Part shown: one piece after another, positions 7,623 to 19,194 of the stretch
How the letters are laid out: each line of letters starts with the position of its first letter
Position numbering within the stretch: the first letter of the stretch is position 1
Origin: Achromobacter aegrifaciens
GTDB taxonomy: Bacteria; Pseudomonadota; Gammaproteobacteria; Burkholderiales; Burkholderiaceae_B
Direction: 5' to 3'
DNA: 64,000 nt
NCBI RefSeq assembly: GCF_902859735.1
Contig: NZ_CADIJY010000003.1
Location: forward strand, 496,001-560,000
Made by a program: the position numbers and the translations under genes
The notes under the pieces: model-generated
What the model was told of the DNA's origin: nothing
The model's input: only the letters and a program-made list of their open reading frames with translations
The model's database searches: none

Positions 7623-8873
7623 ATGGAACTAAACCTGCTGGCTTTGGAAACTTCTTCGTCCCGTTGCGGCGTGGCCCTGTTGCGGGCGGCCGATGGCCGC
7701 CTGGAGGTCAGCGTCAGGGAACACGAGGGTTCCCAGGAGCACGCGGAACGGCTCTTGCCCATGGCCAACGAACTGCTGGCGGCGTTCGGACTGGCGCCAG
7801 CCGCCTTGCACGCCGTGGCTTTCGGCCAGGGGCCGGGCGGATTTACCGGCCTGCGGGTGGCCTGCGGAGTGGCGCAAGGCATGGGCCTCGGCCTGGGCAT
7901 CCCCGTACTTCCCATTGTCTCTCATCAGGCGGTCGCCGCACAGGTGGAGGCCACGCCGGCGGACGCGATCGTGGTGGCGCTGGACGCCCGCATGAATGAG
8001 GTCTATCTGGCCGTCTACCGCCAGACGGACGTTTCAGATGGCGAAATCTCTTGGGAAGTCCTGCAGGCGCCGTTGCTGATCGCGGCGGCTGAAGTGGTGC
8101 CATGGACCGCCCATCACCTGCCGGCATGGTCGGCGCGCGCGGGCCGGCCGCTGGAACCTGTATTGGCCGGCGATGCCTGGGACGCCTACGCGTCCGAAAT
8201 GGAATATCCCGGCGCCTGGCGCCGCGCCGACGCCAGGCGTCCGGAAGCGGCCAGCGTTGCCCGTTTGGGCCGGCAGGGCTGGCTGCGGGGCGAAGCCGTG
8301 GCGCCCGAGTTGGCCGCGCCGCTGTACGTGCGCGACAAGGTGGCGTTCACCACTGCCGAGCGCATGCGGGGCGAGGGCGGCAATCCGAAAGCCCAGCCTT
8401 CGCTGGTTCCCGCGGTGCCTCAACCGATGACCGACGCCGACCTGGACGAGGTCGTGGCGTTGGAAGCGCACGTGCAGGCCTTCCCCTGGACCCGTGGCAA
8501 TTTCGCGGACGCCCTGGCGGCAGGCTACGGCGCCTGGGCGCTGAGGCGCGAGGGCAAGCTGGCGGGGTTCTGCGTGCTCATGTTCGCGCCCGACGTGGCG
8601 CACCTGCTGGTGATCGCGGTCGCCAAGCCGCTGCACCGCCAGGGCCTGGGCGGCGTGCTGCTGGACTGGTGCGAGCAGCAGGCGCGTGAGCGCGGCATGG
8701 AGGGCGTGCTGCTGGAAGTGCGCCCGTCCAACGAGTCGGCCGTCAGCTTCTACAAACGGCACGGATATCTGCAGATCGGCGTGCGCCGGGGCTATTACCC
8801 GGCCGAGAAAGGCGGCAGGGAAGATGCCCTGGTCATGCAGAAGCGCTTTGCGGCGGATGGAGCGGCGGCATGA
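7623..8873 (+). CDS. tsaB: Fused TsaB (tRNA t6A subunit) and RimI-type N-acetyltransferase
   Basis: A single 416-aa frame carries two proteins that are usually separate. Residues 1-~255 are TsaB, the ASKHA-fold partner of TsaD in threonylcarbamoyl-A37 tRNA modification: LALETSSSRCGVALL, AFGQGPGGFTGLRV and LDARMNEVYLA are its hallmarks. Residues ~269-410 are a GNAT domain with acetyl-CoA loop HRQGLGGVLL and the RimI-like ending EVRPSNESAVSFYKRHGY. RimI acetylates the N-terminus of ribosomal protein S18. No stop or start separates the halves; a short linker rich in Pro/Gln lies near residue 255-265. It overlaps the uracil-DNA glycosylase gene by four bases (ATGA), so coupled translation is likely. 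Confidence 0.93.
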   Translation: MELNLLALETSSSRCGVALLRAADGRLEVSVREHEGSQEHAERLLPMANELLAAFGLAPAALHAVAFGQGPGGFTGLRVACGVAQGMGLGLGIPVLPIVSHQAVAAQVEATPADAIVVALDARMNEVYLAVYRQTDVSDGEISWEVLQAPLLIAAAEVVPWTAHHLPAWSARAGRPLEPVLAGDAWDAYASEMEYPGAWRRADARRPEAASVARLGRQGWLRGEAVAPELAAPLYVRDKVAFTTAERMRGEGGNPKAQPSLVPAVPQPMTDADLDEVVALEAHVQAFPWTRGNFADALAAGYGAWALRREGKLAGFCVLMFAPDVAHLLVIAVAKPLHRQGLGGVLLDWCEQQARERGMEGVLLEVRPSNESAVSFYKRHGYLQIGVRRGYYPAEKGGREDALVMQKRFAADGAAA

Positions 8874-9853
8874 GCCAGCCCAACATAGCGCCGCCGCCGG
8901 CCGCGCCCCGGGTCAATCCGCTGCAGCGCATCTGGCTGCGCGAGATCGGCATGGAGCGGCTGTGGCTGCGTCCAGCCCCTGCGCCCGGCAAACCGGCGGC
9001 CGAGGCGCAAGCCCTTGTTTCCAAGCCGGTTTTGCCGGCTGCGGCCCAGGATCCCGTCGCCGAGGCGCCGCTTGCGCCGCAGCCTGTCGCTCCGGTCGCG
9101 GCGGTCCCGGCGGTCCCGGCGCGCGAGGCATCACCCGCCGCCGCGGCGGCTCCTGCGGAACCCGCTCCCGGCCGCCCCGGCATACCGACGTCGATCCTGA
9201 ACCGCAAAGGCCCGCCGCCGCCGCCGGCTCCCAAGGCCGAGGCCGAGGCGGCGCCTCCGCCGCCCGTGCCTGTGGCAGAAGCGATCCGGAATTCCACTCT
9301 GGAAGAAATGCACGACCAGGTCGTGGCCTGTTCCGCCTGCGGCCTGTGCAAGGGCCGCCGCAACGCGGTGTTCGGCCACGGCGGCCAACCTACGCGCTGG
9401 CTGGTGGTGGGCGAGGCGCCTGGCGAGCAAGAGGACCGGCAGGGGCAGCCCTTCGTGGGCCGCTCGGGCCAGTTGCTGGACGCCATGCTGTCGTCGGTGT
9501 CCATGAGCCGCGAGCGCGATGTGTTCATCACCAACGTCATCAAGTGCCGGCCGCCCGGCAATCGCAATCCCAAGCCTGAGGAAATCGCGGCTTGCAGTCC
9601 GTACCTGATGCGCCAGATTGCGCTGCTCAAGCCGGAGCGGATCCTGGTGCTGGGTCGTTTCGCGGCCCAGACGCTGCTGGGCACGGACGCCACGATCGGC
9701 AGCCTGCGCGGCCGCGTTCACCAGTTGAAGACGGATGAAGGGCGGGAGATTCCGGTAATCGTCAGCTACCACCCCGCCTATCTGTTGCGCAGTCCCAGCG
9801 AGAAGGCGCGCGCCTGGCAGGACCTGCGCCTGGCCGTGGCGCAATTGGCCTGA
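8870..9853 (+). CDS. Uracil-DNA glycosylase, family 4 (Fe-S type), with Pro/Ala-rich N-terminus
   Basis: Removes uracil from DNA at the start of base excision repair. The catalytic domain spans roughly residues 150-327. Cysteines in CSACGLCKGRR and later in KCRPPGNRNPKPEEIAAC fit the 4Fe-4S cluster. GEAPGEQEDRQGQPFVGRSG is motif 1 with the water-activating Glu, and SYHPAYLLRSP holds the conserved His of the second motif. Residues ~20-135 are an Ala/Pro-rich, low-complexity stretch that is probably disordered. Its length of 327 aa is longer than many family members because of this extension. Coupled to tsaB-rimI by an ATGA overlap. Confidence 0.92.
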   Translation: MSQPNIAPPPAAPRVNPLQRIWLREIGMERLWLRPAPAPGKPAAEAQALVSKPVLPAAAQDPVAEAPLAPQPVAPVAAVPAVPAREASPAAAAAPAEPAPGRPGIPTSILNRKGPPPPPAPKAEAEAAPPPPVPVAEAIRNSTLEEMHDQVVACSACGLCKGRRNAVFGHGGQPTRWLVVGEAPGEQEDRQGQPFVGRSGQLLDAMLSSVSMSRERDVFITNVIKCRPPGNRNPKPEEIAACSPYLMRQIALLKPERILVLGRFAAQTLLGTDATIGSLRGRVHQLKTDEGREIPVIVSYHPAYLLRSPSEKARAWQDLRLAVAQLA

Positions 9854-9881
9854 GCCTGGCTCCGCTATCTTTGGGCAAACA

Positions 9882-9907
9882 AAAACCGGGCGTCAGCCCG
9901 GTTTTTT
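9882..9907. terminator. Rho-independent terminator between udg and lplT
   Basis: AAAACCGGGC (9882-9891) pairs with 9896-9905 around a GTCA loop and is followed by a T run. The flanking A run makes it usable from both converging genes. Confidence 0.9.
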
Positions 9908-9928
9908 CATTGCAGCGGAATCGCGCGC

Positions 9929-11242
9929 CTAGTGCGTGGAGTCCAGCGCGCGCCCATGGCCTTCCTGGCCGATCTGGTCGTGCAGTTCCGGGTTGGCCTG
10001 CAGGTTGCGCTTGCTCCAGCGCATGAAGACCACCATCAGCACGGCGACAACGGTGCCGAAGATCACGATGATGATGTTGATGGGCAGCTGCAGCCACAGC
10101 AGCAGCGTGTACATGGCGACCATCAGCAGGATGTTGAGCTGTTCGTTGAAGTTCTGCACGGCGATGGAGTGGCCGGCCGACAGCAGCACGTGGCCGCGGT
10201 GCTGCAGCAGCGCGTTCATCGGCACCACGAAGAAACCGGCCAGGCCGCCCGTGATCAGCAGCAGCAGGTAGACGCTCCAGGGCGAGTAGACCAGCGGCAT
10301 CAGCAGCACGACTAGGCCCATGGCGGCGCCGACCGGCAACACGGCCAGCGCGCGGCGCAGCGGAATGCGGCCGGCCAGGATGGAGCCGACGACGGTGCCC
10401 AGCGCGGCCACGCCCATCAGCATCGAGGCCTTGTCCAGCTGGTATCCGAGATGGCTGCGGCCCCATTCGATGACGATCAACTGCAGCGTGGCGCCCGCGC
10501 CCCAGAACAGGGTGGTGACGGCCAGCGAGATCTGGCCCAGCTTGTCTTTCCAGAGCACACAGACATAGCCCCAGAAGGTGCGGATGAGCCGTACCGGGTT
10601 CTTTTGTTGCGGCGGGTAGCGCACGTGGGTGTGCGGAATCAGCAGGTTGCACAGCGCCGCCAGCAGGTACACGAAGGCGATGACCAGGATCGCGGCTTCG
10701 GCCGGGGTGTGGACCAGCTTGCCGATGAAGGAATGGCTGAGCAGGGCGGTGGAAACCGAGGACGAGATCAGCAGGCCGCCCAGCACCGTACCCAGGATGA
10801 TGGAAAAGACCGTCAGGCCCTCGATCCAGCTGTTGCCCTTGACCAGCATGGCCGGGGGCAGCATTTCCGTGACGATGCCGTACTTGGCGGGAGAGTAGGC
10901 CGCGGCGCCGATGCCGACGATGCCGTAGGCCGCGCAGACCAGGTAGGTCTGGTATTCGGGGGCGACGCCGATGCTGGCATACGAGAACATCAGCATGCAG
11001 CCGGTCACTTTCAGGGCATTGGTGGAGAACATCACGCGGCCCTTGGGGAAGGAGTCCGCCAGTGCCCCGACAAAGGCGGCCAGCACGACATAAGCCAGCG
11101 CAAACGACCACTTCATCATGGGCGCCATCCAGTCCGGCCCATGCAGTTCCTGTATCAAGGCGATGGCTGCGATGAACAGCGCGTTGTCCGCCAATGACGA
11201 GAAGGCCTGCGCGGCCATGACCAGATAGAAACCACGTTTCAA
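9929..11242 (-). CDS. lplT: Lysophospholipid transporter LplT
   Basis: A 437-aa inner-membrane protein of the major facilitator superfamily with about 12 hydrophobic segments. LplT flips lysophosphatidylethanolamine inward for re-acylation. The N-terminus MKRGFYLVMAAQAFSSLADN and the segments SPAKYGIVTEMLPP and GNSWIEGLTVFSIILGT are characteristic. No acyltransferase/acyl-ACP synthetase gene (aas) is adjacent or fused, so the partner must be elsewhere. Faces udg across a shared terminator, and its start faces smc across 298 bp. Confidence 0.88.
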   Translation of the reverse strand: MKRGFYLVMAAQAFSSLADNALFIAAIALIQELHGPDWMAPMMKWSFALAYVVLAAFVGALADSFPKGRVMFSTNALKVTGCMLMFSYASIGVAPEYQTYLVCAAYGIVGIGAAAYSPAKYGIVTEMLPPAMLVKGNSWIEGLTVFSIILGTVLGGLLISSSVSTALLSHSFIGKLVHTPAEAAILVIAFVYLLAALCNLLIPHTHVRYPPQQKNPVRLIRTFWGYVCVLWKDKLGQISLAVTTLFWGAGATLQLIVIEWGRSHLGYQLDKASMLMGVAALGTVVGSILAGRIPLRRALAVLPVGAAMGLVVLLMPLVYSPWSVYLLLLITGGLAGFFVVPMNALLQHRGHVLLSAGHSIAVQNFNEQLNILLMVAMYTLLLWLQLPINIIIVIFGTVVAVLMVVFMRWSKRNLQANPELHDQIGQEGHGRALDSTH

Positions 11243-11435
11243 GAATGTCCCCGTTCTCAGGCCTGGCCCCGGCCAGTCCGCGTGAAAATTTATGTGTCGT
11301 GCAAAAAAGTGTCAGGGAGTATAGCCGGACCCCAGACGGCGGCCATTGAGCGTTTGCCCGCGGATTGACCGCCGGCAAGCCTCAGGGACAACACGCCTTG
11401 ACCCTTGCTGACGTTTGGGGACAGACTGCCTGCGG

Positions 11436-11476
11436 TATCATACGACCCATATGTGCGCCGGCCCTCCAGGGGCCGG
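11436..11476 (+). promoter_or_regulatory. smc: Candidate smc promoter (-10) and leader hairpin
   Basis: In the 298-bp gap between lplT and smc, TATCAT at 11436-11441 is a possible -10 with TTTGGG 16 bp upstream. A 7-bp GC hairpin (11458-11464 with 11470-11476) followed by TTT sits in the predicted 5' leader. It could be a weak attenuator or just structure. Nothing else recognisable is in this gap. Confidence 0.3.
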
Positions 11477-11540
11477 TTTGCAATCTGTGCGGCAGGTCCG
11501 TTAACGCCTTTCGTTCAACCCACCCCGTCGTCATCGTACT

Positions 11541-14500
11541 GTGCGTCTTACTCAGCTAAAACTCGCCGGCTTCAAGTCCTTCGTCGATCCCACCGTGATT
11601 CCCGTGCCCAGCCAACTGGTGGGCGTGGTGGGTCCCAATGGCTGCGGAAAATCGAACATCATTGACGCCGTGCGCTGGGTGCTGGGCGAGGCCAAGGCCT
11701 CGGAACTGCGCGGCGAGTCCATGCAGGACGTCATTTTCAACGGCTCCGGCAACCGCAAGCCCGCGGCGCGGGCCTCGGTGGAAATGGTGTTCGACAACAG
11801 CGAGGGGCGCGCCGCCGGCCAGTGGAGCACCTACGCGGAAATCGCCGTGCGCCGGGTGCTGACCCGCGATGGCACCAGCAGCTACTTCGTCAACAACCAG
11901 CAGGTCCGCCGCCGCGACATCCACGACATCTTCCTGGGCACCGGCCTGGGTGCTCGCGGCTACGCCATCATTGGCCAGGGCATGATCAACCGCCTGATCG
12001 AGGCGCGCCCCGAAGAACTGCGGGTGTTCCTGGAAGAGGCGGCAGGGGTGTCGCGCTACAAGGAACGGCGTCGCGAGACCGAGAATCGCCTGTCCGACAC
12101 GCGCGAAAACCTGACCCGCGTCGAAGACATCCTGCGCGAACTCAACAATCAGCTGGAAAAGCTGGAAGCGCAGGCCGAAGTGGCCACGCGCTACCGCGAA
12201 CTCCAGGCTGACGGCGAAAAGAAGCAGCATGCGCTGTGGTTCCTGAAGGAAACCGGCGCGCGCGAAGAGCGCGCCAAGAAAGCCCAGGAGATGGCCCAGG
12301 CCCAGAATGAACTGGAAGCCGCCATCGCCGGCCTGCGGGCGGGCGAAGCTGCGCTGGAATCCCGCCGCCAGGCCCACTACGCCGCCAGCGACGCCGTGCA
12401 CACCGCCCAGGGCGGGCTGTACGAAGCCAATGCGCAGGTCAGCCGCCTGGAAGCCGAAATCCGTCACGTGGTGGATTCCCGCAACCGCCTGCAGGCGCGT
12501 CGCGATCAGCTGCAGCAGCAGATCGGCGAGTGGACCGCCCAGCGCGAGCATTGCACCGAACAGATCGCCCAGGCCGAGGAAGACCTGGCCGCCGGCGCCG
12601 CCCGCACCGAAGAGGCGCGCGCCAAGGCCGAGGACGCCCAGGCCGCGCTGCCGGCCGTGGAGCAGCGCGTGCGCGAAGCCGCCTCGGGGCGCGACGAGAT
12701 GCGCGCCGCGCTGGCCCGCGTCGAGCAGAATCTTGCCCTGGTGGCCCAGTCGCAGCGCGACGCGGACCGCCAGATGCAGGCCCTGGACCAGCGCCGCGAG
12801 CGCCTGCAACAGGAACTGCGCGAACTGCACAGTCCCGATCCGGTGCGCCTGGAGCAACTGGCTGGCGACCGAGCCGCCGGCGAAGACCAGCTCGAGGAGG
12901 CCCAGGAAGAGCTGGCCACCCTGGAAGGCCGCGTGCCCGAAGCGGACGCCGAGCGCAGCCGCGCCCAGGCCGCCGCCCAGACCGACGTGCAGAACCTGGC
13001 GCGCCTGGAAGCCCGCCTGTCGGCCCTCGTGAAGCTGCAGGAAGACGTGCAGAAGCAGGGGGCGCTGGAACCCTGGCTGGCCAAGCATGAACTGGCCGGG
13101 TTGTCGCGCCTGTGGCAGAAGCTGCACATCGAACCCGGCTGGGAAACCGCCCTGGAAGCCGCCCTGCGCGAGCGCATGGCTTCCATGGAAGTACGCAACC
13201 TGGATTGGGCCCGCGCCTTCGCCGAAGATGCGCCGCCGGCCCGGCTGGCTTTCTACCAGTTGCCCGCCGCGGCGCCGACGCCCGCCGCGCCCGCCGGCCT
13301 GACGTCGCTGGCCAGCCTGCTGCGCATAACCGATCCCGACCTGCGCACGCTGCTGAATGAGTGGCTGGGCGGCATCTACACGGCTACCGACGTGACCCAG
13401 GCGCTGGCCATGCGCGCCAGCCTGCCCGCGGGCGGCGCCTGCGTGGTCAAGGCCGGCCATCTGGTCGACGCCCACAGCGTGCGTTTCTACGCGCCGGATT
13501 CCGAGCAGGCCGGCCTGTTGGCGCGCCAGCAGGAAATCGAGAACCTGCAACGCGAGATCAAGGCCCAGCAACTGATCGCCGACCAGGCGCGCGCCGCGGT
13601 CGCCCGCGCCGAAGCCGCCTGGCAGCAAGTGTCCCAGGCCATCGCCCCGGCGCGCCAGCGGGTGGCCGAGGTCACGCGCCGGGTGCACGACATCCAACTG
13701 GAACACTCGCGCCTGCAGCAGCAGGCCGAACAGTCCGGCGAGCGCGCCTCGCGTCTGCGCCAGGACCTGGAAGAGATCAAGGTCCAGGAAGAAGACTTGC
13801 GCGCCACCCGCGAAGAGGCGGAAGCCCGCTTCGAGGCGCTGGACGAAGAGCTGGCCGAACACCAATCCCGTTTCGCCGACGCCGAGATCGACGGTGAAAC
13901 CCTGGCGGCGCAGGCCGAAGCAGCCCGCGCCGGCCTGCGCGAACTGGAACGCGCCGCCCAGGAAGCCGAATTCGCCGAGCGCGGCATCCAGGTGCGTATC
14001 ACCGATCTGCAGCGCAACCAGCAATTGGCGGCCGACCAAAGCCAGCGCGGCAGCGTCGAGCTGGAACAGCTGCTGGTGGACCTGGCCGAGCTGGACGCCT
14101 CGGCGTCCCAGGCTGGCTTGCAGGACGCCCTGGAAGCGCGCGCCGAGCGCGAGGAAGCGCTGTCGCGCGCCCGCCAGGAACTGGAAAATCTGGCGGCCCT
14201 GCTGCGCGGCGCGGACGAAGACCGCCTGCAGCAGGAGCAGACGCTGGAGCCGCGGCGCGCTCGCATCATGGAACTGCAGCTGCAGGAACAGGCCGCGCGC
14301 CTGGCTGAAGAGCAGTTCACCGAACAGCTGAACGCGCGCGAGGTCGACCGCGAGGCGCTGGCCCAGGATCTGGCCAATCAGCCCGACGAATGGCGCCGCG
14401 CCAGCTGGCTGCAGTCCGAAGTCAGCCGTATTTCACGCCAGATCGAAGCCCTGGGCTCGGTCAACCTGGCGGCGCTGGACGAATTGAATACCTCGCGCGA

Positions 14501-15074
14501 GCGCAAGGGCTTCCTCGATTCGCAGCATCAGGACCTGATGACCGCCATCGAGACCCTCGAGGACGCCATCCGCAAGATCGACCGCGAAACCCGCGAGCTG
14601 CTGCAAGAGACCTTCAACGTCGTCAACGGCCACTTCGGCGAGCTGTTCCCCAAGCTGTTCGGCGGCGGCGAGGCCAAGCTGACCATGACGGGCGAGGAAA
14701 TCCTCGATGCCGGCGTGCAGGTCATGGCTCAGCCTCCAGGCAAGCGCAACAGCACCATCCACCTGCTGTCCGGCGGCGAAAAGGCCCTGACCGCGACCGC
14801 CCTGGTGTTCGCGCTGTTCAAGCTCAACCCCGCGCCGTTCTGCCTGCTGGACGAGGTGGACGCGCCGCTGGACGACGCCAACACCGAACGCTATGCGAAC
14901 CTGGTCGCCAACATGAGCGAGCAGACCCAGTTCCTGTTCATCTCGCACAACAAGATCGCGATGCAGATGGCCAAGCAACTGATCGGTGTAACCATGCAAG
15001 AGCAAGGGGTTTCGCGTATCGTTGCGGTAGACATAGACTCGGCCGTCCAGATGATGGCCTCCGAAGCGGCATAA
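11541..15074 (+). CDS. smc: Chromosome segregation ATPase SMC
   Basis: A 1177-aa SMC protein that compacts and organises the chromosome as an ATP-driven dimer with ScpA/ScpB. The N-terminal head has Walker A GPNGCGKS at 31-38 and the Q-loop region. It is followed by a very long coiled coil (~170-500) rich in Glu/Arg/Ala heptads, the hinge (~515-640), the returning coiled coil (~670-1000) and the C-terminal head with LSGGEKALTATALVFALF and Walker B CLLDEVDAPLDDAN. Translation starts at a GTG, since the expected N-terminus RLTQLKLAGFKSF begins right there. First gene of the smc-zipA-ligA group. The long reverse-strand frames inside it are GC-skew shadows. Confidence 0.97.
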   Translation: MRLTQLKLAGFKSFVDPTVIPVPSQLVGVVGPNGCGKSNIIDAVRWVLGEAKASELRGESMQDVIFNGSGNRKPAARASVEMVFDNSEGRAAGQWSTYAEIAVRRVLTRDGTSSYFVNNQQVRRRDIHDIFLGTGLGARGYAIIGQGMINRLIEARPEELRVFLEEAAGVSRYKERRRETENRLSDTRENLTRVEDILRELNNQLEKLEAQAEVATRYRELQADGEKKQHALWFLKETGAREERAKKAQEMAQAQNELEAAIAGLRAGEAALESRRQAHYAASDAVHTAQGGLYEANAQVSRLEAEIRHVVDSRNRLQARRDQLQQQIGEWTAQREHCTEQIAQAEEDLAAGAARTEEARAKAEDAQAALPAVEQRVREAASGRDEMRAALARVEQNLALVAQSQRDADRQMQALDQRRERLQQELRELHSPDPVRLEQLAGDRAAGEDQLEEAQEELATLEGRVPEADAERSRAQAAAQTDVQNLARLEARLSALVKLQEDVQKQGALEPWLAKHELAGLSRLWQKLHIEPGWETALEAALRERMASMEVRNLDWARAFAEDAPPARLAFYQLPAAAPTPAAPAGLTSLASLLRITDPDLRTLLNEWLGGIYTATDVTQALAMRASLPAGGACVVKAGHLVDAHSVRFYAPDSEQAGLLARQQEIENLQREIKAQQLIADQARAAVARAEAAWQQVSQAIAPARQRVAEVTRRVHDIQLEHSRLQQQAEQSGERASRLRQDLEEIKVQEEDLRATREEAEARFEALDEELAEHQSRFADAEIDGETLAAQAEAARAGLRELERAAQEAEFAERGIQVRITDLQRNQQLAADQSQRGSVELEQLLVDLAELDASASQAGLQDALEARAEREEALSRARQELENLAALLRGADEDRLQQEQTLEPRRARIMELQLQEQAARLAEEQFTEQLNAREVDREALAQDLANQPDEWRRASWLQSEVSRISRQIEALGSVNLAALDELNTSRERKGFLDSQHQDLMTAIETLEDAIRKIDRETRELLQETFNVVNGHFGELFPKLFGGGEAKLTMTGEEILDAGVQVMAQPPGKRNSTIHLLSGGEKALTATALVFALFKLNPAPFCLLDEVDAPLDDANTERYANLVANMSEQTQFLFISHNKIAMQMAKQLIGVTMQEQGVSRIVAVDIDSAVQMMASEAA

Positions 15075-15120
15075 ACCCAATATTCAGAAGGGCGTCGGGG
15101 TTTCGGCGCGGGATTGATAC

Positions 15121-16200
15121 ATGAGTGATTTGCAGATCGGGCTGATAGCCCTGGGCGTATTGCTGATACTGCTGGTGCTGGGATTCAACTGGTGGCAGGA
15201 CCGGCGCGTCCGGCGCAAGATGCAGACCCATTTCCCCTCCACCGAGCAGGATCCGCTGTTGGGGGCGGGCGCGGCAGCCGGCGCGTCTGCAACCGCGGGC
15301 GCAGCGGCGGCGCGCCGTGAGCCTGGCATGGGCGGCGAGAGCGCCCGTGCCCAGCCCGGTCAGCCGGCCCCGGTCGATGCCGGCAGCGATGCCGACGATA
15401 CCGAAGAACCCGATCCCGCTTGCGAGGTGGTCATCGAGATCAACTTCGCCGACGCCGTGCGCGGCGCCGATTTGCTGCCCTACATGCAAAGCCTGCGCCA
15501 CGTGGGCCGCAAGCCCATGCGCGTGTTCGCCGAAACCGATCAGCGCCGCCACCGCGCGCGCGTCCACGCCGGCGAATCCTACGCCTCCATGCAGCTGGCC
15601 GTGCTGCTGGCCAATCGCAGCGGCCCGCTGACCGCCATCGAATGGTCGCAGGCCTGGGCTCGCGCCCAGGACATGGCCGAGCGTTTCGACGCCACCATCG
15701 AAGGTCCGGACCAGCAGGCCGTACTGGAGCAGGGCGCCCGATTGGACGACACCTGCGCCGCCCTGGATACCCAGGTCGGCCTGACCCTGCTGCTGGGCGC
15801 CGCCCAGCCCGCCGCCGAGGTCCTGTCCGTGGCGCGCGACATGGGCTTCGTTGCCGACGGCAGCCGCCTGGCCTGGCTGGCGGAAAACGGCGTAGCCCGT
15901 TTCACGCTGGCGCGCGGCGACGGTGCGGCATTCGATGCCGGCATGGGCGGCATCGAACGTCTGTACCTGCTACTGGACGTGCCTTGCAGCCCGGCGGACG
16001 AGCGCGCTTTCGGCCGCATGGTCGATGTGGGCCGCGACCTGGCCGCTCGCCTGCGCGCGGACCTGGTGGACGACCAGGGCAAGCCGCTGGCCGATGGTTC
16101 GGAAACGGTCATCGACGAGCGTCTACAGGTGCTGTTCGGCCAGCTCGAACAAGCGGGCCTGCCCGCTGGCAGCGAGCGCGCCCTAAGGGTGTTTGCATAA
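15121..16200 (+). CDS. zipA: Cell division protein ZipA-like
   Basis: A 359-aa protein with one N-terminal membrane anchor (residues ~5-24, IGLIALGVLLILLVLGFNWW), a short basic stretch, an Ala/Gly-rich linker to about residue 95 and a C-terminal domain (~100-350). That layout and the position between smc and ligA match the ZipA FtsZ-binding proteins of beta-proteobacteria, which help tether the Z ring to the inner membrane. Sequence similarity to E. coli ZipA is expected to be weak, so the assignment leans on architecture and synteny. Its stop codon directly abuts the ligA ATG. Confidence 0.82.
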   Translation: MSDLQIGLIALGVLLILLVLGFNWWQDRRVRRKMQTHFPSTEQDPLLGAGAAAGASATAGAAAARREPGMGGESARAQPGQPAPVDAGSDADDTEEPDPACEVVIEINFADAVRGADLLPYMQSLRHVGRKPMRVFAETDQRRHRARVHAGESYASMQLAVLLANRSGPLTAIEWSQAWARAQDMAERFDATIEGPDQQAVLEQGARLDDTCAALDTQVGLTLLLGAAQPAAEVLSVARDMGFVADGSRLAWLAENGVARFTLARGDGAAFDAGMGGIERLYLLLDVPCSPADERAFGRMVDVGRDLAARLRADLVDDQGKPLADGSETVIDERLQVLFGQLEQAGLPAGSERALRVFA

Positions 16201-18309
<2,109 letters not shown>

Positions 18310-18331
18310 GGCCGCCCGCCCAGGCACAGAA

Positions 18332-19126
18332 TCAGATGGTGCTGCGCGGCATCATGTCGCGGATGGCGGCGGCGGCGCGCTGTAAGGCCGGCAGATGCTG
18401 TTGCTTCAATTCGTCGGGCTGGCGGGAGCCCAGCACCATGCTGACGCTCAGGCCCGCCACCGCGCGGCCTTCGTGGTTGTACAGCGGCACGGCCACGCCC
18501 GCGAAACCATCCACCAATTCGCTGACCGAAATGCAGTAGCCGTCCTGGCGCACCTGCCGGATCAGCTTGCGCAGGGCGCTGCGCGACACGGTCGTGTAGG
18601 GCGTCAGGCGCTTCAGGTCCGCGCTTTCCAGATATGCGTCGAGCGCCTCGTCGTCCAGCGTCGATAGCAGCGTGCGGCCCAGGGAGTGGGCGTAGGCGGG
18701 CAGGCGGCTGCCCACCGACAGGTCCAGCTTGAGCAGCTTGGGGCCTTCTTCGCGCGCCAGGAACACGACATGTTGCCGGTCCAGCACGCCCAGCGAGCAG
18801 GTTTCCCCTACGGTCTGCGCGACTTCGCGCATGGTCGCGCGAGTCAGTTTGGGCAGGCTTAGCGAAGCGAAATACGCATAACCCAGGTCCATGACCTTGG
18901 GCGTGGGCGAGAAATTCCTGCCGTCCTGCCGCACATAGCCCAGTTTTTCCAGCGTCAGCAGAATGCGCCGCGACGCCGCGCGCGTCACGTCCAGTTGTTC
19001 CGCGGCCTCCTGCACGGTCACGCTGGCCACGCCCGTGGCGTAGATCTGCAGCAATTGCAGGCCGTTGGCCAGGCTGTCGAGAAACTCCTCTTTCCTTTCT
19101 TTCGGTTCCGGCAATGTCGTGTCCAT
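18332..19126 (-). CDS. IclR-family transcriptional regulator
   Basis: A 264-aa regulator with an N-terminal winged helix (VTVQEAAEQLDVTRAASRRI) and a C-terminal IclR effector domain (~90-255). The start at 19126 (MDTTLP) gives the normal family length; a longer open frame to 19309 would run through the divergent promoter and operator and is rejected. It is transcribed away from the Bug-M24-dioxygenase-hydrolase operon and is its most likely regulator. A 26-bp imperfect palindrome lies in the shared gap. The effector is unknown; relatives of the Pca/Pob type sense aromatic acids, but that is not shown here. Confidence 0.9.
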   Translation of the reverse strand: MDTTLPEPKERKEEFLDSLANGLQLLQIYATGVASVTVQEAAEQLDVTRAASRRILLTLEKLGYVRQDGRNFSPTPKVMDLGYAYFASLSLPKLTRATMREVAQTVGETCSLGVLDRQHVVFLAREEGPKLLKLDLSVGSRLPAYAHSLGRTLLSTLDDEALDAYLESADLKRLTPYTTVSRSALRKLIRQVRQDGYCISVSELVDGFAGVAVPLYNHEGRAVAGLSVSMVLGSRQPDELKQQHLPALQRAAAAIRDMMPRSTI

Positions 19127-19163
19127 GTATCGGCAGTCTTGTCGTTGGAGGCTCGATTGTAGT

Positions 19164-19191
19164 TTGACATCCGTGGCAATCTTCATAAAAT
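19164..19191 (+). promoter_or_regulatory. Strong sigma70 promoter of the Bug-M24-TfdA-hydrolase operon
   Basis: TTGACA (19164-19169, perfect consensus), a 16-bp spacer and TAAAAT (19186-19191). The predicted start site falls inside the palindrome immediately downstream, about 75 nt before the ATG at 19276. Confidence 0.65.
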
Positions 19192-19194
19192 GCC

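Noticed and set aside
9762-11378. A 538-codon frame overlapping lplT in another frame
   Set aside because: lplT in the other frame has transmembrane segments and family motifs; this one is Arg/His/Gly-rich filler.
11556-14039. An 827-codon open frame antisense to smc
   Set aside because: High-GC codon bias leaves antisense frames open; the sense frame has every SMC motif and the antisense product is low-complexity Gly/Leu/Arg with no domain.
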